Assembly: GCA_036924285.1 (NCBI GenBank)
Contig: JAYKYS010000019.1
Span: 3,348,001 to 3,412,000 of the forward strand
Length of the DNA stretch: 64,000 bases
From: Asterella californica
Lineage: Eukaryota; Streptophyta; Marchantiopsida; Marchantiales; Aytoniaceae
Direction: 5' to 3'
Part shown: positions 41,201 through 51,899 of the stretch, piece by piece
How positions within the stretch are numbered: position 1 is the stretch's first letter
Layout of the letters: each line of letters begins with the position of its first letter
Program-made: the position numbers and the translations under genes
Notes under the pieces: generated by a model
Seen by the model: only the letters and a program-made list of their open reading frames with translations
Told to the model about the DNA's origin: nothing
Databases searched by the model: none

Positions 41201-42983
41201 CTTTGGCATTCTCTTTAACGTCTCTAGATTTTTCCTTTGGCTCCTTCTGGGCAGAGTACTCCTTGCTCTCTTTGCCCTTCCGTTTGGGCTCTGCAGAAGG
41301 CTTACTCTGAGGTACAGGGTCCTCCCTTCCGGGATGCTTGTATGAGACCTTCAACGTATTCAAGCTTCCCTCCTTGCCTTCTTTCTTGCTCGATTTCAGA
41401 AGGTCAACAGCGGGTGCTACTTTGATGAGTTCAGGTGGTGCTACAATTTCCTTCTGCTTCGGCTTCGTGTCCTTGCCAAGCTTGTTATGAGTCTCCATGA
41501 CTCCAACCTTCCTGGAACCTTGAACTCCATCGGTCTTACTTACCGGGGTGTTCATCATCTGCTTAGATATTTCCTTCCGTTCAGATGGCTCGGAAGCCAC
41601 TAATGCAGGTATCCCTGGCGAAATCATTCCCCCATGGGGATGCTCAAATGCCGTCATAACCTGTTGCCAGCCAACACAACAATCAACATAAACGAGCTTC
41701 TCTTCCGTCCACTCTACCCACAATCGCGTGAGGACCACATAATTCTTCATAGCACTCGAACCTAGAATTCCCCGCTCCCCGCAAGGCTCACGCGGCGGCA
41801 GAAAAACTTACCCGGATCATCCCTGGGGGACTCAAGTGTGGTGATGCATTATCCTCGGAGCCTGATCTGTCCTCATCTTCAAGATCGTCATCAGAAGGAG
41901 AAGAAGGATGATCGAGCCCGAACTTATTGTACACGGAGTTCTGTGCTTGTTTGTCCACTCCTTGCCCTGCTTTAGGAGGCAATTGGAGCCGAACAGTAAG
42001 GCCCTTCTTCTCGGCAGGACCAGTTTCCTTGGCGGAGTTTGTAGCTCCTGGTGCCTGTGCCTTGACCATTGCGTTAATTGATCTTACATTTTTCTTCTTG
42101 TGCTCTCTTTCTTTGGACCAGGAACTAGGATCCGCGGCTGCAACAACAGAACCGCCACTCTGCCCACGCCTCGCTCGCTGTTTACAAAGAAACCATGTGT
42201 CAACCCCACATTCTTTCCTGGATCCTTGAGACCAAACAATTCAAATGTCACATTGCTGCATTACCTCCATAGGTCCTTCGTTTGGTCTCGGCCTCAAAGC
42301 CCCAACATGTCCTTCTGGTGGCCTAGGTCTTGCGGGCTCCAACCCGGACGGGGGAGGTGGTCCTGCCCCTAGAACAGGCGCGGCCCTGATGGTGGACGGT
42401 AAAAATGATCCATAACCACCGTACCTAGATCCTGCAAACATTAAGAAGGTGTGTTACTCCAACTCGAGACATTACTGCATTGTGCAGAGTACACTGTTGC
42501 CTCACGCCTCTGCCTGCGAGTTTTGGAGGAAGGCAGCTGACCTCGAGCTACTTCCTGCCTTCAGCCCGGGAGAAGGGGAAAAACGTACCTAGCCTTTCAG
42601 TGGACAGATTGCCCTGGAATTCTTTCTGGCAGTCTCCTAAAACTGATTCCAGTCTGGTATCCTGCATCAGACCACCATCTTGGTCAGAAATCGTCTCCAA
42701 GTTGAGTGGTCACATTAGAACTCTGTACCCATTCGGGAATCAAAGGCGTGAAAGAAGTAGGTCACTATACCAGGTAACTAAGCCTTTCTAAATCATCGTC
42801 TCCCGAACCAGAGCCAGAACCGCCACCTTCAAAAGCCTCGCCTTCTTCAAGCTCTGTGTCTTCCTCCATCCTTCCAGGACTGCCTTCTTCTTCCCGGTCT
42901 ACCCATTGTGGCACATAATCTCTGTACCCATTCCCACGATCAGACCGCCTTTCGTGTATCCTGACGGGCGGCAGCAGAGCCAT
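35264..42983 (-). CDS. CW-type zinc-finger protein, plant large class (11 coding exons, ~1790 aa)
   Basis: Probable nuclear chromatin reader: CW domains bind methylated histone H3K4. Coding exons, minus strand: 42983-42771, 42661-42589, 42431-42265, 42177-41812, 41660-40702, 40203-39761, 39505-37164, 37047-36893, 36661-36387, 36132-35954, 35464-35264. All junctions are GT-AG and phases join without a break to about 1790 aa. The N-terminus has an ELEEGEA segment, then LESVLGDCQKEFQGNLS and RYGGYGSFLP, as in plant members. The CW domain lies at residues ~559-599 (W560, C563, C566, W569, C587, C599) and is split by an intron. Exon 7 (781 codons) is a low-complexity Arg/Asp/Glu/Ser/Gly region. 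The C-terminal exons carry conserved helical segments including SDVDNLNN. Lys-rich stretches around residues 330-500 could be nuclear signals. The start ATG lies in GTCATGG, a good plant context. Function of this particular protein is inferred from family. Confidence 0.93.
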
Positions 42984-43012
42984 GACCAGAAACACAGAAT
43001 TCTGGGTTTCAT
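42900..43012 (-). promoter_or_regulatory. Possible overlapping upstream ORF at the CW gene start
   Basis: On the minus strand an ATG at 43012 opens a 37-codon frame ending with TAG near 42900. It is out of frame with, and overlaps, the main ATG at 42983. It matters only if transcription starts upstream of 43012, which I cannot show. Confidence 0.3.
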
Positions 43013-43421
43013 GACTAGTTCCACTACCCCCACTACCCTAAAACCATTCAACAATTTCGACTTTCAAACCACTGCGGTAGGCCAGAATTGCCCTCGTAAA
43101 ACGTCCACAATTCTCCCCTGCAAATCAGCAAAGGCACCAAACATCGACTTTCTTCACTGGCCACAAATACTGCTTGCTTCTACTACTACCGCACCACTAC
43201 TACTCTCATTTGCCACACTCTCTCTTGACGATCGTAACACCAAACCACAAGTGTGCAGACCGGTATCTGTACGAAAAAACAGTCCCGGCCCTTCCACCCC
43301 AGATGTATGGGCTCTCATACTCCAAATTGTACAGGAATCTGTCGTAATCAGAAGTGCAAGTGAGAGGACGAAGACGAGAGACAAAGCGAGAGAAGAGAAG
43401 AGCGCTGAACACACGACCGTC

Positions 43422-43447
43422 CTCGTCTCGTCTCGTCTCGTCTCGTC
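43422..43447. repeat. (TCTCG)5 microsatellite upstream of the CW gene
   Basis: Five tandem TCTCG units, 440-465 bases upstream of the CW start codon. On the gene's sense strand they read (CGAGA)n. Confidence 0.85.
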
Positions 43448-43477
43448 AAGCAGCAAGTCTTTCCTCTGTCACTCGTA

Positions 43478-43517
43478 GACAGGGCAGTAAGCCCTGCCCT
43501 GTCCACGGGCAGGGCAG
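43478..43517. repeat. Competing GC-rich inverted repeats upstream of the CW gene
   Basis: Arm A, GACAGGGCAG (43478-43487), pairs with CTGCCCTGTC (43494-43503). The overlapping arm GCCCTGCCC (43491-43499) also pairs with GGGCAGGGC (43507-43515). Only one pairing can form at a time. Confidence 0.7.
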
Positions 43518-43519
43518 TC

Positions 43520-45085
43520 AAGCAATCACGTCTGGCCTTGCCTGGCAGTCCCGGTGGAAATATAAAATATAAAATGACGGGCTGAGTACTCGTCTTCACC
43601 TCTTTAGACCATCTTTGAAGGCCGCCACACAACGTGGCTCCGTCCAACGGACCCCGGGCGTTCTCAACATCATCGTTGGCACACCACAATCTGTCCAATC
43701 CCTCCGTCCGTCCGCTGGTTCCCCACGCTTTCAGTCCATGGGAGACGGGTTCCTGAGGAGAGGAGAGCACAGGTGTCCACTGCCACACATCAACATAAAC
43801 TCAGCGCCCTCTATGCGAGAAGGCCGAGCCCGACCGCTAGCCTAAACCAGTAGCATTGCTCGGCAACTCGGCACTTCCCCAGATCGACAAATGACTCCGG
43901 CACGCCGCCGTTAGTGAAGTTGGTCTCGTTCCATCAACACAGATATCACCAACTTCATATCAGGTGTGAGCAAGAGGTGTATGCGAGTACTCCCCTTGCT
44001 TAATGCTACTAAACTCTCCTCTTTCTTGTAACCGAACTATGATAGTTGAATCAACTTGTGAATCAAAACTTGTGAATCAAAACTGATGTGTTTAAGTGGA
44101 GACTACATAAATCCTACAGTTATGATCCTGGTAGGTGTTCATGTTCAACCTGGAGTTCAACAAATCTATCTTGGTACAGCATCGATGAAAAGTAAAATCA
44201 CTGATTAATTCTACCCTGATTAATTCTACCCTGATTTACGACATGTAGAAATGTCTGTATTGTTTGTAATCCTGATTTCTAGTTTGAATACATTGCATCT
44301 CAATCTTTCTCGACATCTCGGATCGACATCTTACTCGCTGTATTTACGACAGAGAACGAATAGCTATCCACGACGTAATCAGAGACGTCATGTTTGTCTT
44401 AGCACGGGAGAGCAGTTACATGAGACGTCATGTTTGTCTTGGCACGGGAGAGCAGTTATATGATGTGGAGAGAGCATTGATATGTCTTTCAGACGGGAAT
44501 ATCAGTGAGAGCTGTACATGATGAGAGAGGATCAAATCTCGATGATAAATCTCGATGACATATGTGATTGTGTGGATCCTACACGAGATTCAGTGGCGGC
44601 ACATGTGAGACATCGCTTCATTCCCTAAGATCTTGGAGATAAACAAATCAACAACTTTGGAGTTTGACGTCCTCTTTCGAGATTGTGTGAGTCTATCATG
44701 AGACGTCAGAGGTACCATTTTTCTTTTTTTTTTGCAATGTTTTTTCTAGACAGCGAGTTTTTGTTGCTCTACAGAGAGCTTTAGAAGACGGGAGTTCCGG
44801 CTGTGGATCCGAAAGAGACCGCCTTCAATGATAGCTGGTTTTCGCACACGCGCATGACCAACCAAAATGTATTATTGGAAGATAAATTCCCGGACATTAT
44901 AGAAGTATAATCTGTTGAAACTTCCTTGGGTGATGCTATGTAGTCTTATCTGACGGCACTAAGTAAGCTGGTGCCCACATAGAACAGGAGAACAATTGTA
45001 GTAGGCGATGCTACTTCATGTGCACCTTTTGTATGTAGGAGTTTTGTCTTACCCATGTGTGATATTATAAGGACGATAGGTAACT
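43520..45085. other. Intergenic DNA upstream of the CW gene
   Basis: No gene can be supported. The part up to about 43880 is GC-balanced and may belong to the CW promoter or to a neighbouring decayed sequence. Beyond that the sequence is mixed with short duplications (GATTAATTCTACCCT twice near 44200-44230, and the tandem repeat at 44382). Confidence 0.45.
44382..44461. repeat. Two-copy tandem repeat, period 40
   Basis: GAGACGTCATGTTTGTCTT...CACGGGAGAGCAGTTA occurs at 44382 and again at 44422 with two or three differences. Confidence 0.85.
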
Positions 45086-45119
45086 TATAGCGGGGCTTAG
45101 CCCTGGTGTTTTCCTCTTC

Positions 45120-45210
45120 GGGGTGTTAGTTGCTTGACCTTTCGGGTCCTTCTTTCCTTTGTAAGGCTTGATGAGATTTCCATCTGTTACCTATTCATTG
45201 CCTAGCGTGT
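45120..45210 (+). repeat. Dispersed repeat sharing a segment with 11520-11605
   Basis: See the copy at 11520. Here the repeat is followed at 45251 by a short frame of 36 codons (ATGGATCTATTAGTGGATCC...) that ends at TAG and then stays nearly open for about 60 more codons with one further TAG. This may be the start of a decayed element gene, but no domain is recognised. Confidence 0.4.
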
Positions 45211-46228
45211 TCATTTTTACGATAGTACCGAACAATCTTTCGTTGGAACAATGGATCTATTAGTGGATCCGGATAAACTCATGTATGAAGTCCTCAAGCT
45301 AGAGAACGAGGAAGATGAGGAAAGACGACCATCGTTTCTTACTGGGTCAAACAACAAGTAGTTCGCAGCCAAGGAAAAACAGAAAAAACCAGAGTTCAAG
45401 CCAAATATCTAGTTACCCATAAAAGGAAAAGCACAAAAAACTGAATTTGAAGCCAAAACAACATGTTTTTCCACTCATTTTGATGTCTTTCAAGACCGAG
45501 TGTTATTTCATGTTCTCCGGTTTAGAATATTATCTTCGGTGTTTTCAGTTGCATAAACTATCAGGACCATATGTCATTATCCGACTACATTAGTTCATGT
45601 ATGACTTCTTTGCATTATCACCCGAGTTTGGTTTACTTCATATACCACAATGTCTTGTTATTAATGAACAAATTATTTAATTAGAACTAATCAGATGTGA
45701 TGTTGATGTAGTTTAGATACAATTTCTTATTCCAAATACCCTCTAAACTTTTAGATTACTAGTGATATATCTAGAGAGCCAGAGCCATTATTATTCTAGC
45801 ACGATAATCTTCAGCTTCTAGAGGTCGTTGATATAAACTTATAATCTTACCACTGTGACAACTTCATATCTATGTAAAAAAATATAACTCTCAACTAAAT
45901 ATATCTTTTAGAACGCGTTTACGTATCAGTCTATCCACTAGGTCTACTCAGATTATTACTCATTTATTTATCCGATCTACTCATTATCAAACAAACATAC
46001 AGTCATGAATAGATACATTACCACGAATGAAAACATAAGATTTTTTAGTCGTTTGTCTTTTTCCTCTTGTTTACCAGAAGTACAGTTGGGATGCATATTT
46101 AGTCTATAGAAGAAAAACTGAACTATTTGACTAAAATGTGACATTTCCTTATCATAAAATCATTTTATATGAGGCTCTACGATTATATGCTAATTATTTG
46201 GATCTACTCATGTTCTTGACAATTATGC

Positions 46229-46310
46229 ACCTGCTGTTTCCCCTCTTGCAAGAAGTAATTTGTAATTGTCACCTGCTGTTACCCCTCTTGCAAGAAGTAA
46301 TTTGTGAAAT
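46229..46310. repeat. Two-copy tandem repeat, period 41
   Basis: CACCTGCTGTT(T/A)CCCCTCTTGCAAGAAGTAATTTGT occurs at 46229 and 46270 with very few differences, which suggests a recent duplication. Confidence 0.9.
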
Positions 46311-46945
46311 TATTTTCTTTTGAAAGGTTGTGAATTTGAGATTAAGTTTATATTCATTCGCTTTCATGTGTTTTTATAGCTTTTTGCATATACATGCCTA
46401 CGTTCATTACTACATGATGATGTAACACAATGATGTCTCTGCATGGATTCGTGACAGCTTAACAAGTGAAGTTAAAAAGCTTAAAATTAGTCAGCTTTCA
46501 GTATATCGCAGGTTATTGCAGATCCCATTTCAATTTATTCAATTGAAAGGAAAATATCCAGTTGATAGGATAGAAAATAATTCAACTAAATTACTTAAAG
46601 TAACATTTATTTGATCTTTACTTTGTTTGGAGTCAAAGTTTCGCTGCTGTTAAGTTCAAAACATTAAATCCAAATAAAAAACTGTTGATTTGTTGTTGTG
46701 AAATATATAGTGATAGGTTGCTGTGTTGGAAACACCCTACGAATCTACTAGTACTTGTTAACATTTGAAAGACAATAATAAAGAACAAAAGGTAACAAAA
46801 ATCTACAATGTTTTTATCCTTTCCTTCTCGTTATGAACAGTGTGCACAAACGACTTTAAACTATGAGGGAAGTACTCTAGAGTTTCATCCGTCTGCACTA
46901 CATGTACAACCTACAGTACCTGAGCCGGTTGAATGATTGGAAGGA

Positions 46946-47100
46946 TTGTCTGTGTGGATCGATCAAATCTTTCTCAGTTCTTCATCCTCTTATAAGAATG
47001 TGGATAGTCTTTCTTATAAGAGGATCACATATTGTCTATGTGGATCGATCAAATCTTTCTCAGTTCTTCATCCTCTTATAAGAATGTGGATAGTTTTTCT
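46946..47100. repeat. 86-bp direct duplication with an internal hairpin
   Basis: GTGTGGATCGATCAAATC...AGAATGTGGATAG occurs twice with a period of 86 bases (TGGATCGATC at 46955 and 47041). Within the first copy ATCCTCTTATAAGAA (46984-46998) is matched by its reverse complement TTCTTATAAGAGGAT (about 47012-47026), forming a hairpin across the copy junction. Confidence 0.85.
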
Positions 47101-47475
47101 TTCCACATATTTCTAGTTGCAAAAGTAATCAGATGGATCTTTCATTTGGTGGTAGATAACGTTGAAACTTAGTCGTGTCTCCTTTACATCATCTTGTAAA
47201 ACTAGTTACAAAATAAGGATGCTGGACAAACTATGATCAATATGCATGAAACATTAACTTTTGGGAACCGTTGTCCCCTTGATGTTATCATAAAATACTT
47301 AAATTTCAAATGATTTTTTATACTAAATTTGAATAATATAGCAATATATGTATAAATGTTAAATGTTAGTCAACCTGTATACGAGACATAACCCATAAAG
47401 AGAGGGAACTGGAATACGCTTCCAACTGTAAGTATCCGGTAGGTTGAAAGCAAAACACAAGAAAATTAAAGGAGA

Positions 47476-47527
47476 TTTAATTTATTATCTAATCTTTTCC
47501 ATCGGAAGAGCTAGTTAATAAATTAAA
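47476..47527. repeat. 52-bp snap-back repeat, copy A
   Basis: Twelve-base arms TTTAATTTATTA and TAATAAATTAAA enclose 28 bases that contain a second inner inverted pair (CTTTTCC and GGAAGAG). Arms and total length are identical to copy B at 48548. Confidence 0.8.
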
Positions 47528-47700
47528 CCTTGTGCCTATATATGGTCATATGAATAGATGAATACGAACAATTAGCTTAGCAGGAAACTTTTTCCTTAGC
47601 TTATTAACATTTCCACTATGTGAAAGCTATCCATGTACTCTTTATGACGAATTATAACAAAGATAACACAAAATGAAGTAAGATCATGCTTAAATAGGAT

Positions 47701-47746
47701 CATCTTAGAGAATATTGATATGAGGATATCAATATTCTCTAAGATG
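47701..47746. repeat. Perfect 21-bp-arm hairpin with 4-base loop
   Basis: CATCTTAGAGAATATTGATAT (47701-47721), loop GAGG, then the exact reverse complement (47726-47746). Pairing continues imperfectly on both sides (ATGCTTAAA and TTTAATCCAAGCAT). It could be a small inverted-repeat element or a small-RNA precursor. Confidence 0.9.
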
Positions 47747-48547
47747 TTTTAATCCAAGCATCATTACCATCAACAAAACAATATGACGTAATTGCTAGCA
47801 ATTGTTGACGATAGAAGAATGATTTAGGACAAAGAGTACAACACGATCACGTTCATCCACATTTTAAGAACATCCACATTTCCATTTGTGAGAGTTTAGT
47901 TAATTATTCTGAAAAATAAAAAGCAAGATCACGTGGACAACAAGATGCTATGCATGCCGTGATACTGCATGGCATAAAATGATATTGTTTAGTTGAGGAT
48001 AATAGATAATATATGATAACACTATTGCATCAGATACCAATATACACAGTCATACACATTCATAACTGTCAATTTTATCGATGACTCTTGTAATTTTATC
48101 GCATTATATTATATAATTAACCGTGTAGTTTGATATAACTGGCATGATGGTCAGTTTCAGTATGTAACTTATATCTTTGGATCAAATTAATCAAAACCTT
48201 GGGGATTTCCATCGTTTTTATTATATCGAACATTACGAAATGAAATATATGTTGAATAAAATACACATTCAATAAAATTATTTGAGAGTTACATTAAAAA
48301 ACCCTTCGGACCATAGACATGTAGTGATAATTTTTGTTTATCAAACTGCAAAAGATGTTACTTTCTTGTAAAAAACAAGGAAGCGAGCTCAGAGGCTGTG
48401 CTTGGGTCGACTTTCGGCCCGATATTGTTATCTCTAACAGTATTTGAATATTTTCTGTTTGGAAGTATGCATAATCACCTCTATTGAGGCGTCTTCCTTG
48501 CATATTCACCTTTTCCATCTTATCACGGAGGAGGTATTATGCAAGGG

Positions 48548-48599
48548 TTTAATTTATTATTTAATTTTTTCATTGAAACAAAGTGGGTAATAAATTAAA
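48548..48599. repeat. 52-bp snap-back repeat, copy B
   Basis: Same 12-base arms and same total length as copy A, with a diverged middle. Confidence 0.8.
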
Positions 48600-49503
48600 T
48601 ATTTTGTAGTAACGTGATTAAATATTTGTATATTCTCGGACTTATATAGTCAGAAGTGGGTCTTTTTCTTTTCCTCTTATGGGTTAAGTGAAGATCTTTC
48701 AGCATCCCTTGGCTCTTCTAATATTTAATATTTATATATATATCATTATTTTAATTATTTTAATATAATTTTAATAGTGAACATAATGTATTTTCTCATA
48801 ACTAGAAGCGAACAAGAGTTCCCAAAAGTTGCATGTTGTATGTATATTATCATCTCCTCCATGTTTGGAGGAAGTATTACAGCATGTTTCATTTATGACC
48901 AAACGACTTTTTTTTAGAAAAAATTAGACATAAATATAATATATCATATATCATATATTTTTACTCCAAAAGAAACTAGTATACTGCGAAAACGAATATC
49001 AACTCATTCACTTGACTTATAGGTTTTAGGAGGCCATGTGTAACCAAGTTCAACTAGGTTTTACTTTTAGTATTGATATGTTAATCAATTAAATTTAGCT
49101 AACTAAATTTAGAAAGTATATATCATTTGTGTCTCTTCTCAGGCGCTTTCTATCTTGGTGATAATTTACCTTTGTATTCTTTTTGTCCAGCCATTATAAC
49201 TCCGGCCACGGCAAATCTTTCTGGTTAATTTTATCTCTATTAATGCGTTTGTCCTCTTCTCGAATAACTGTCCTAGGGTATTTGGGATGCATATTATTTG
49301 TTGTGGTGTTCGACAAAACAAAGTCCCTTGAGCCCTGCAGAAGGAGTGTTACAAGCATGCTTATGATAAAATGATATATTATCGTATCATTAACAATATT
49401 ACTTTTATATTCTAGACAATAATTGAGTTTTAATTCGTATAATCACTCGGAAGAGGATGTATATATTCACCATATTTCGAGTCCGGAAGAGAGAGAATAA
49501 TCA

Positions 49504-49576
49504 TTTAATTTATACATAACTCTTCCAACAGGAAGGGTTAAGTATAAATTGTTGGAAGGGTTATGTATAAATTAAA
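49504..49576. repeat. 73-bp snap-back repeat, copy C (longer arms)
   Basis: Arms of about 26-27 bases (starting TTTAATTTATACATAAC and ending GTTATGTATAAATTAAA) differ at one position. The loop GGAAGGGTTAAGTATAAAT is itself another partial copy of the arm. The outermost bases TTTAATTTAT are shared with copies A and B. Confidence 0.8.
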
Positions 49577-49936
49577 CGCTTCATTAAATCGTAATGTAAT
49601 TGTATACAGTTCTCCGGTCTTGTACTTTCTGAAGCGCGAGAGCCGAGCCATCACTTATGGATTTTCTTCTGCTTTTCCCGTGTTTCCAAGAATGAACTAA
49701 CAAATAACGTTTATAAAAATTTATATTTATATTTACTTAATATATATTTTTCACTTAACACATATATATTTTAACAAAAGTTCCCAGAATTCATCGGGAA
49801 TGTATATTATATTCACTTTACCGTGGTGGTGATCAAGCTCCTGCACTGCGAGTTAAACCACCAAGCTATATCCTCAGTTCTATAGCTAGACGGACATGCT
49901 AAATGTGTTGTAATATTATGTATAAATGAACATTCC

Positions 49937-49990
49937 CTAATTGTTCGTGCTCGGGAGTATCATAATTACTAACAATCAAGAAATATAGAT
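49937..49990 (+). repeat. Dispersed repeat, copy 2
   Basis: CTAATTGTTCGTGCTCGGGAGTATCATAA followed by AT-rich sequence resembles 9234-9290. Confidence 0.45.
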
Positions 49991-50895
49991 CAAGAATTAA
50001 ATTCAAAAACATTTTGAGGTACAAACATCAGAATTCTGCCATTAGAAATGCATTATAGTGGCATTAATGTCACACATGATATATGTTGAATGTCCCCTCG
50101 AAAGAAGTAAGATAAGAGTACAGTCGACATTCCTTAATTATATTTTCCATAATCAATTTTCATTGTTAAATTAAACTTACTCCTTATATGAAACAAAGAC
50201 AAGTTATTAAGAGATTATGCTTGTACGATTACAAATTCTGATGTTAAAAATGTCTCAAATTATCTATAGGTTCACGTGTCAGCATATTACTGGAATATAG
50301 AATTATATGATAGTCTACTCGTACTGTAATTGAACACATATTCATACAAAAATCACTTGAAGAGATTTGCGATATTTATTAACTCAATTGTGATAAAGTT
50401 AATAAAAGGCCACAAAATTTGTTGTTAAATGTATAAATCTGTTACTATGTTGATTTATTGAATCCAAAATATATAATAAAGAATGGATTTAGTTTAAAAC
50501 CATCATTTGTTGTACTATAAAACCTATATGAACAATCATACTCATTATTCTTATGATGAGATAAATTGATCTCTCTAGATGTTTTAAATCAGTTTATGAG
50601 TCATTTCATTCTTCTTTCTTGGTATAATAGAAGTTATTATTAATACTTTTTTATATTTGTCTTATAATTACAATATAATAATTATCACTTTCTGATGCTC
50701 TATATTGTCCGCACATTGTTTTATAATAGTGATAGACGATCTCTTTAGTACTTACATATTCATAACAAAAAATTGCATTGCTTGACGATAACACACCTTC
50801 ATGATCAATATTGTTACCATATTTACATCATATGAACGGATCACAATAGACTGACCATAGTCACAAAAGCATCAGTTGTGCATGTTTCTAAACAC

Positions 50896-51294
50896 TTATA
50901 CTTTAGTGGCAGTAGAGTTTGAATGAACTACCGCTAATATTTCACATCGATTTTTGGAATGAACTTCTTTTTGTTTTTTACTGGATGTTAGAAGTTGTAA
51001 CTTCTTTTCATGAATTTGATCTGTCATTATCTCGTTAACCAGCTTCAAGTCATAGACCTTTAAATGTAATAACAAAAGTCCAATGTCACTCTGAAAACAT
51101 TGATGAACCACTTGAGAGGACAATGAATTGTTTGTCTCTATAATCGGCAATATTTTGGGATATAAAAGACTTTCTGAACACAAATGACAACAATTTTCTC
51201 TACTTCGTTTACAGGCGTGTAAGTGCATAGCAAAATTATCTGAAACAACAGATTGAACATGCAAACAATCCGCTTCCCATGAACGAGTACCCAT
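50896..51294 (-). CDS. Hypothetical 132-aa ORF in AT-rich DNA
   Basis: A single uninterrupted frame of 132 codons lies in a region where chance frames are short. The protein is Ser/Lys/His-rich with several Cys (CKRSRENCCHLC), no signal peptide, no membrane segment and no family I recognise. Its ATG sits next to a more GC-rich 200-base stretch that contains an inverted repeat with TGACG motifs (51391-51445), which could be a promoter. A decayed exon or a chance ORF is equally possible. Confidence 0.25.
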   Translation of the reverse strand: MGTRSWEADCLHVQSVVSDNFAMHLHACKRSRENCCHLCSESLLYPKILPIIETNNSLSSQVVHQCFQSDIGLLLLHLKVYDLKLVNEIMTDQIHEKKLQLLTSSKKQKEVHSKNRCEILAVVHSNSTATKV

Positions 51295-51390
51295 AGCGAC
51301 CTGACGGGACCTTCAGTTGACTCCTCGACCTCGCCGCTCTCTGTGATTTAGTTAGTGACGCCGGTCGAATGTCAATCACTACTCTACTAT

Positions 51391-51445
51391 GTTCAAATGT
51401 CACACACATGTCTATGTGTGTGACGTTTGAGTGTGACGTTTGAAC
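51391..51445. promoter_or_regulatory. Inverted repeat with two TGACGTTTGA boxes
   Basis: GTTCAAATGTCACACACAT (51391-51409) is nearly the reverse complement of ATGTGTGTGACGTTTGAG (51414-51431). A second GTGACGTTTGAAC follows directly. The paired TGACG motifs, 13 bases start to start, recall as-1-type bZIP sites. The position 100-150 bases upstream of the minus-strand ORF fits a promoter, but this is inference. Confidence 0.4.
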
Positions 51446-51598
51446 GCAAGTGACTGGCTGCTTTCTGGATTAGCTTATGGCTTGGGAATTTCAGTCTACA
51501 GATCGAAATGCACAAGCGAGTTTGGACAGTATACTTGCTTCCTAAGGGTATTAAATTAAAATCGCTGTTAATTAATATATAAACAGTGTTTTGAATTT

Positions 51599-51672
51599 AA
51601 AGATACACGTCAGAGAACCTAAAGCTGTTTATTAATATATAAACAGCTTTAGGTTATCGTCCGTGTATCTTT
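51599..51672. repeat. 74-bp hairpin with 34-base arms and a central mismatch bubble
   Basis: Outer AAAGATACACG/CGTGTATCTTT and inner AACCTAAAGCTGTTTAT/ATAAACAGCTTTAGGTT are perfect inverted repeats. Between them lie six bases per side, four of them mismatched. A partial copy of the inner palindrome (CTGTTAATTAATATATAAACAG) lies just upstream at about 51565-51586. Confidence 0.85.
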
Positions 51673-51899
51673 GGTAGTGAGGTTGTATACTCATGCTTTA
51701 TGGTTTATATGTTGGTCTGTTTGTTTTTCAGACATAGTTTAATAGTTAATATTTATAAAATATTTTAATTAATTATATTTATTTGATGTGTGAATTCTAT
51801 ATAATATTTATATATTTTATGATATATCAAAAGAATAAAAGTTCTCCAAAAGTTCATCGAGAATGCATATTTTCACCTTTGTCAAAATCTCCTCGTGCT

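Noticed and set aside
49821..49880. tRNA-like sequence on the minus strand (TATAGCTTGGTGG, then GAGCTTGATCACC)
   Set aside because: It resembles A and B boxes but cannot be folded into a complete cloverleaf with a 7-bp acceptor stem. At most it is a fragment of a tRNA-derived SINE.
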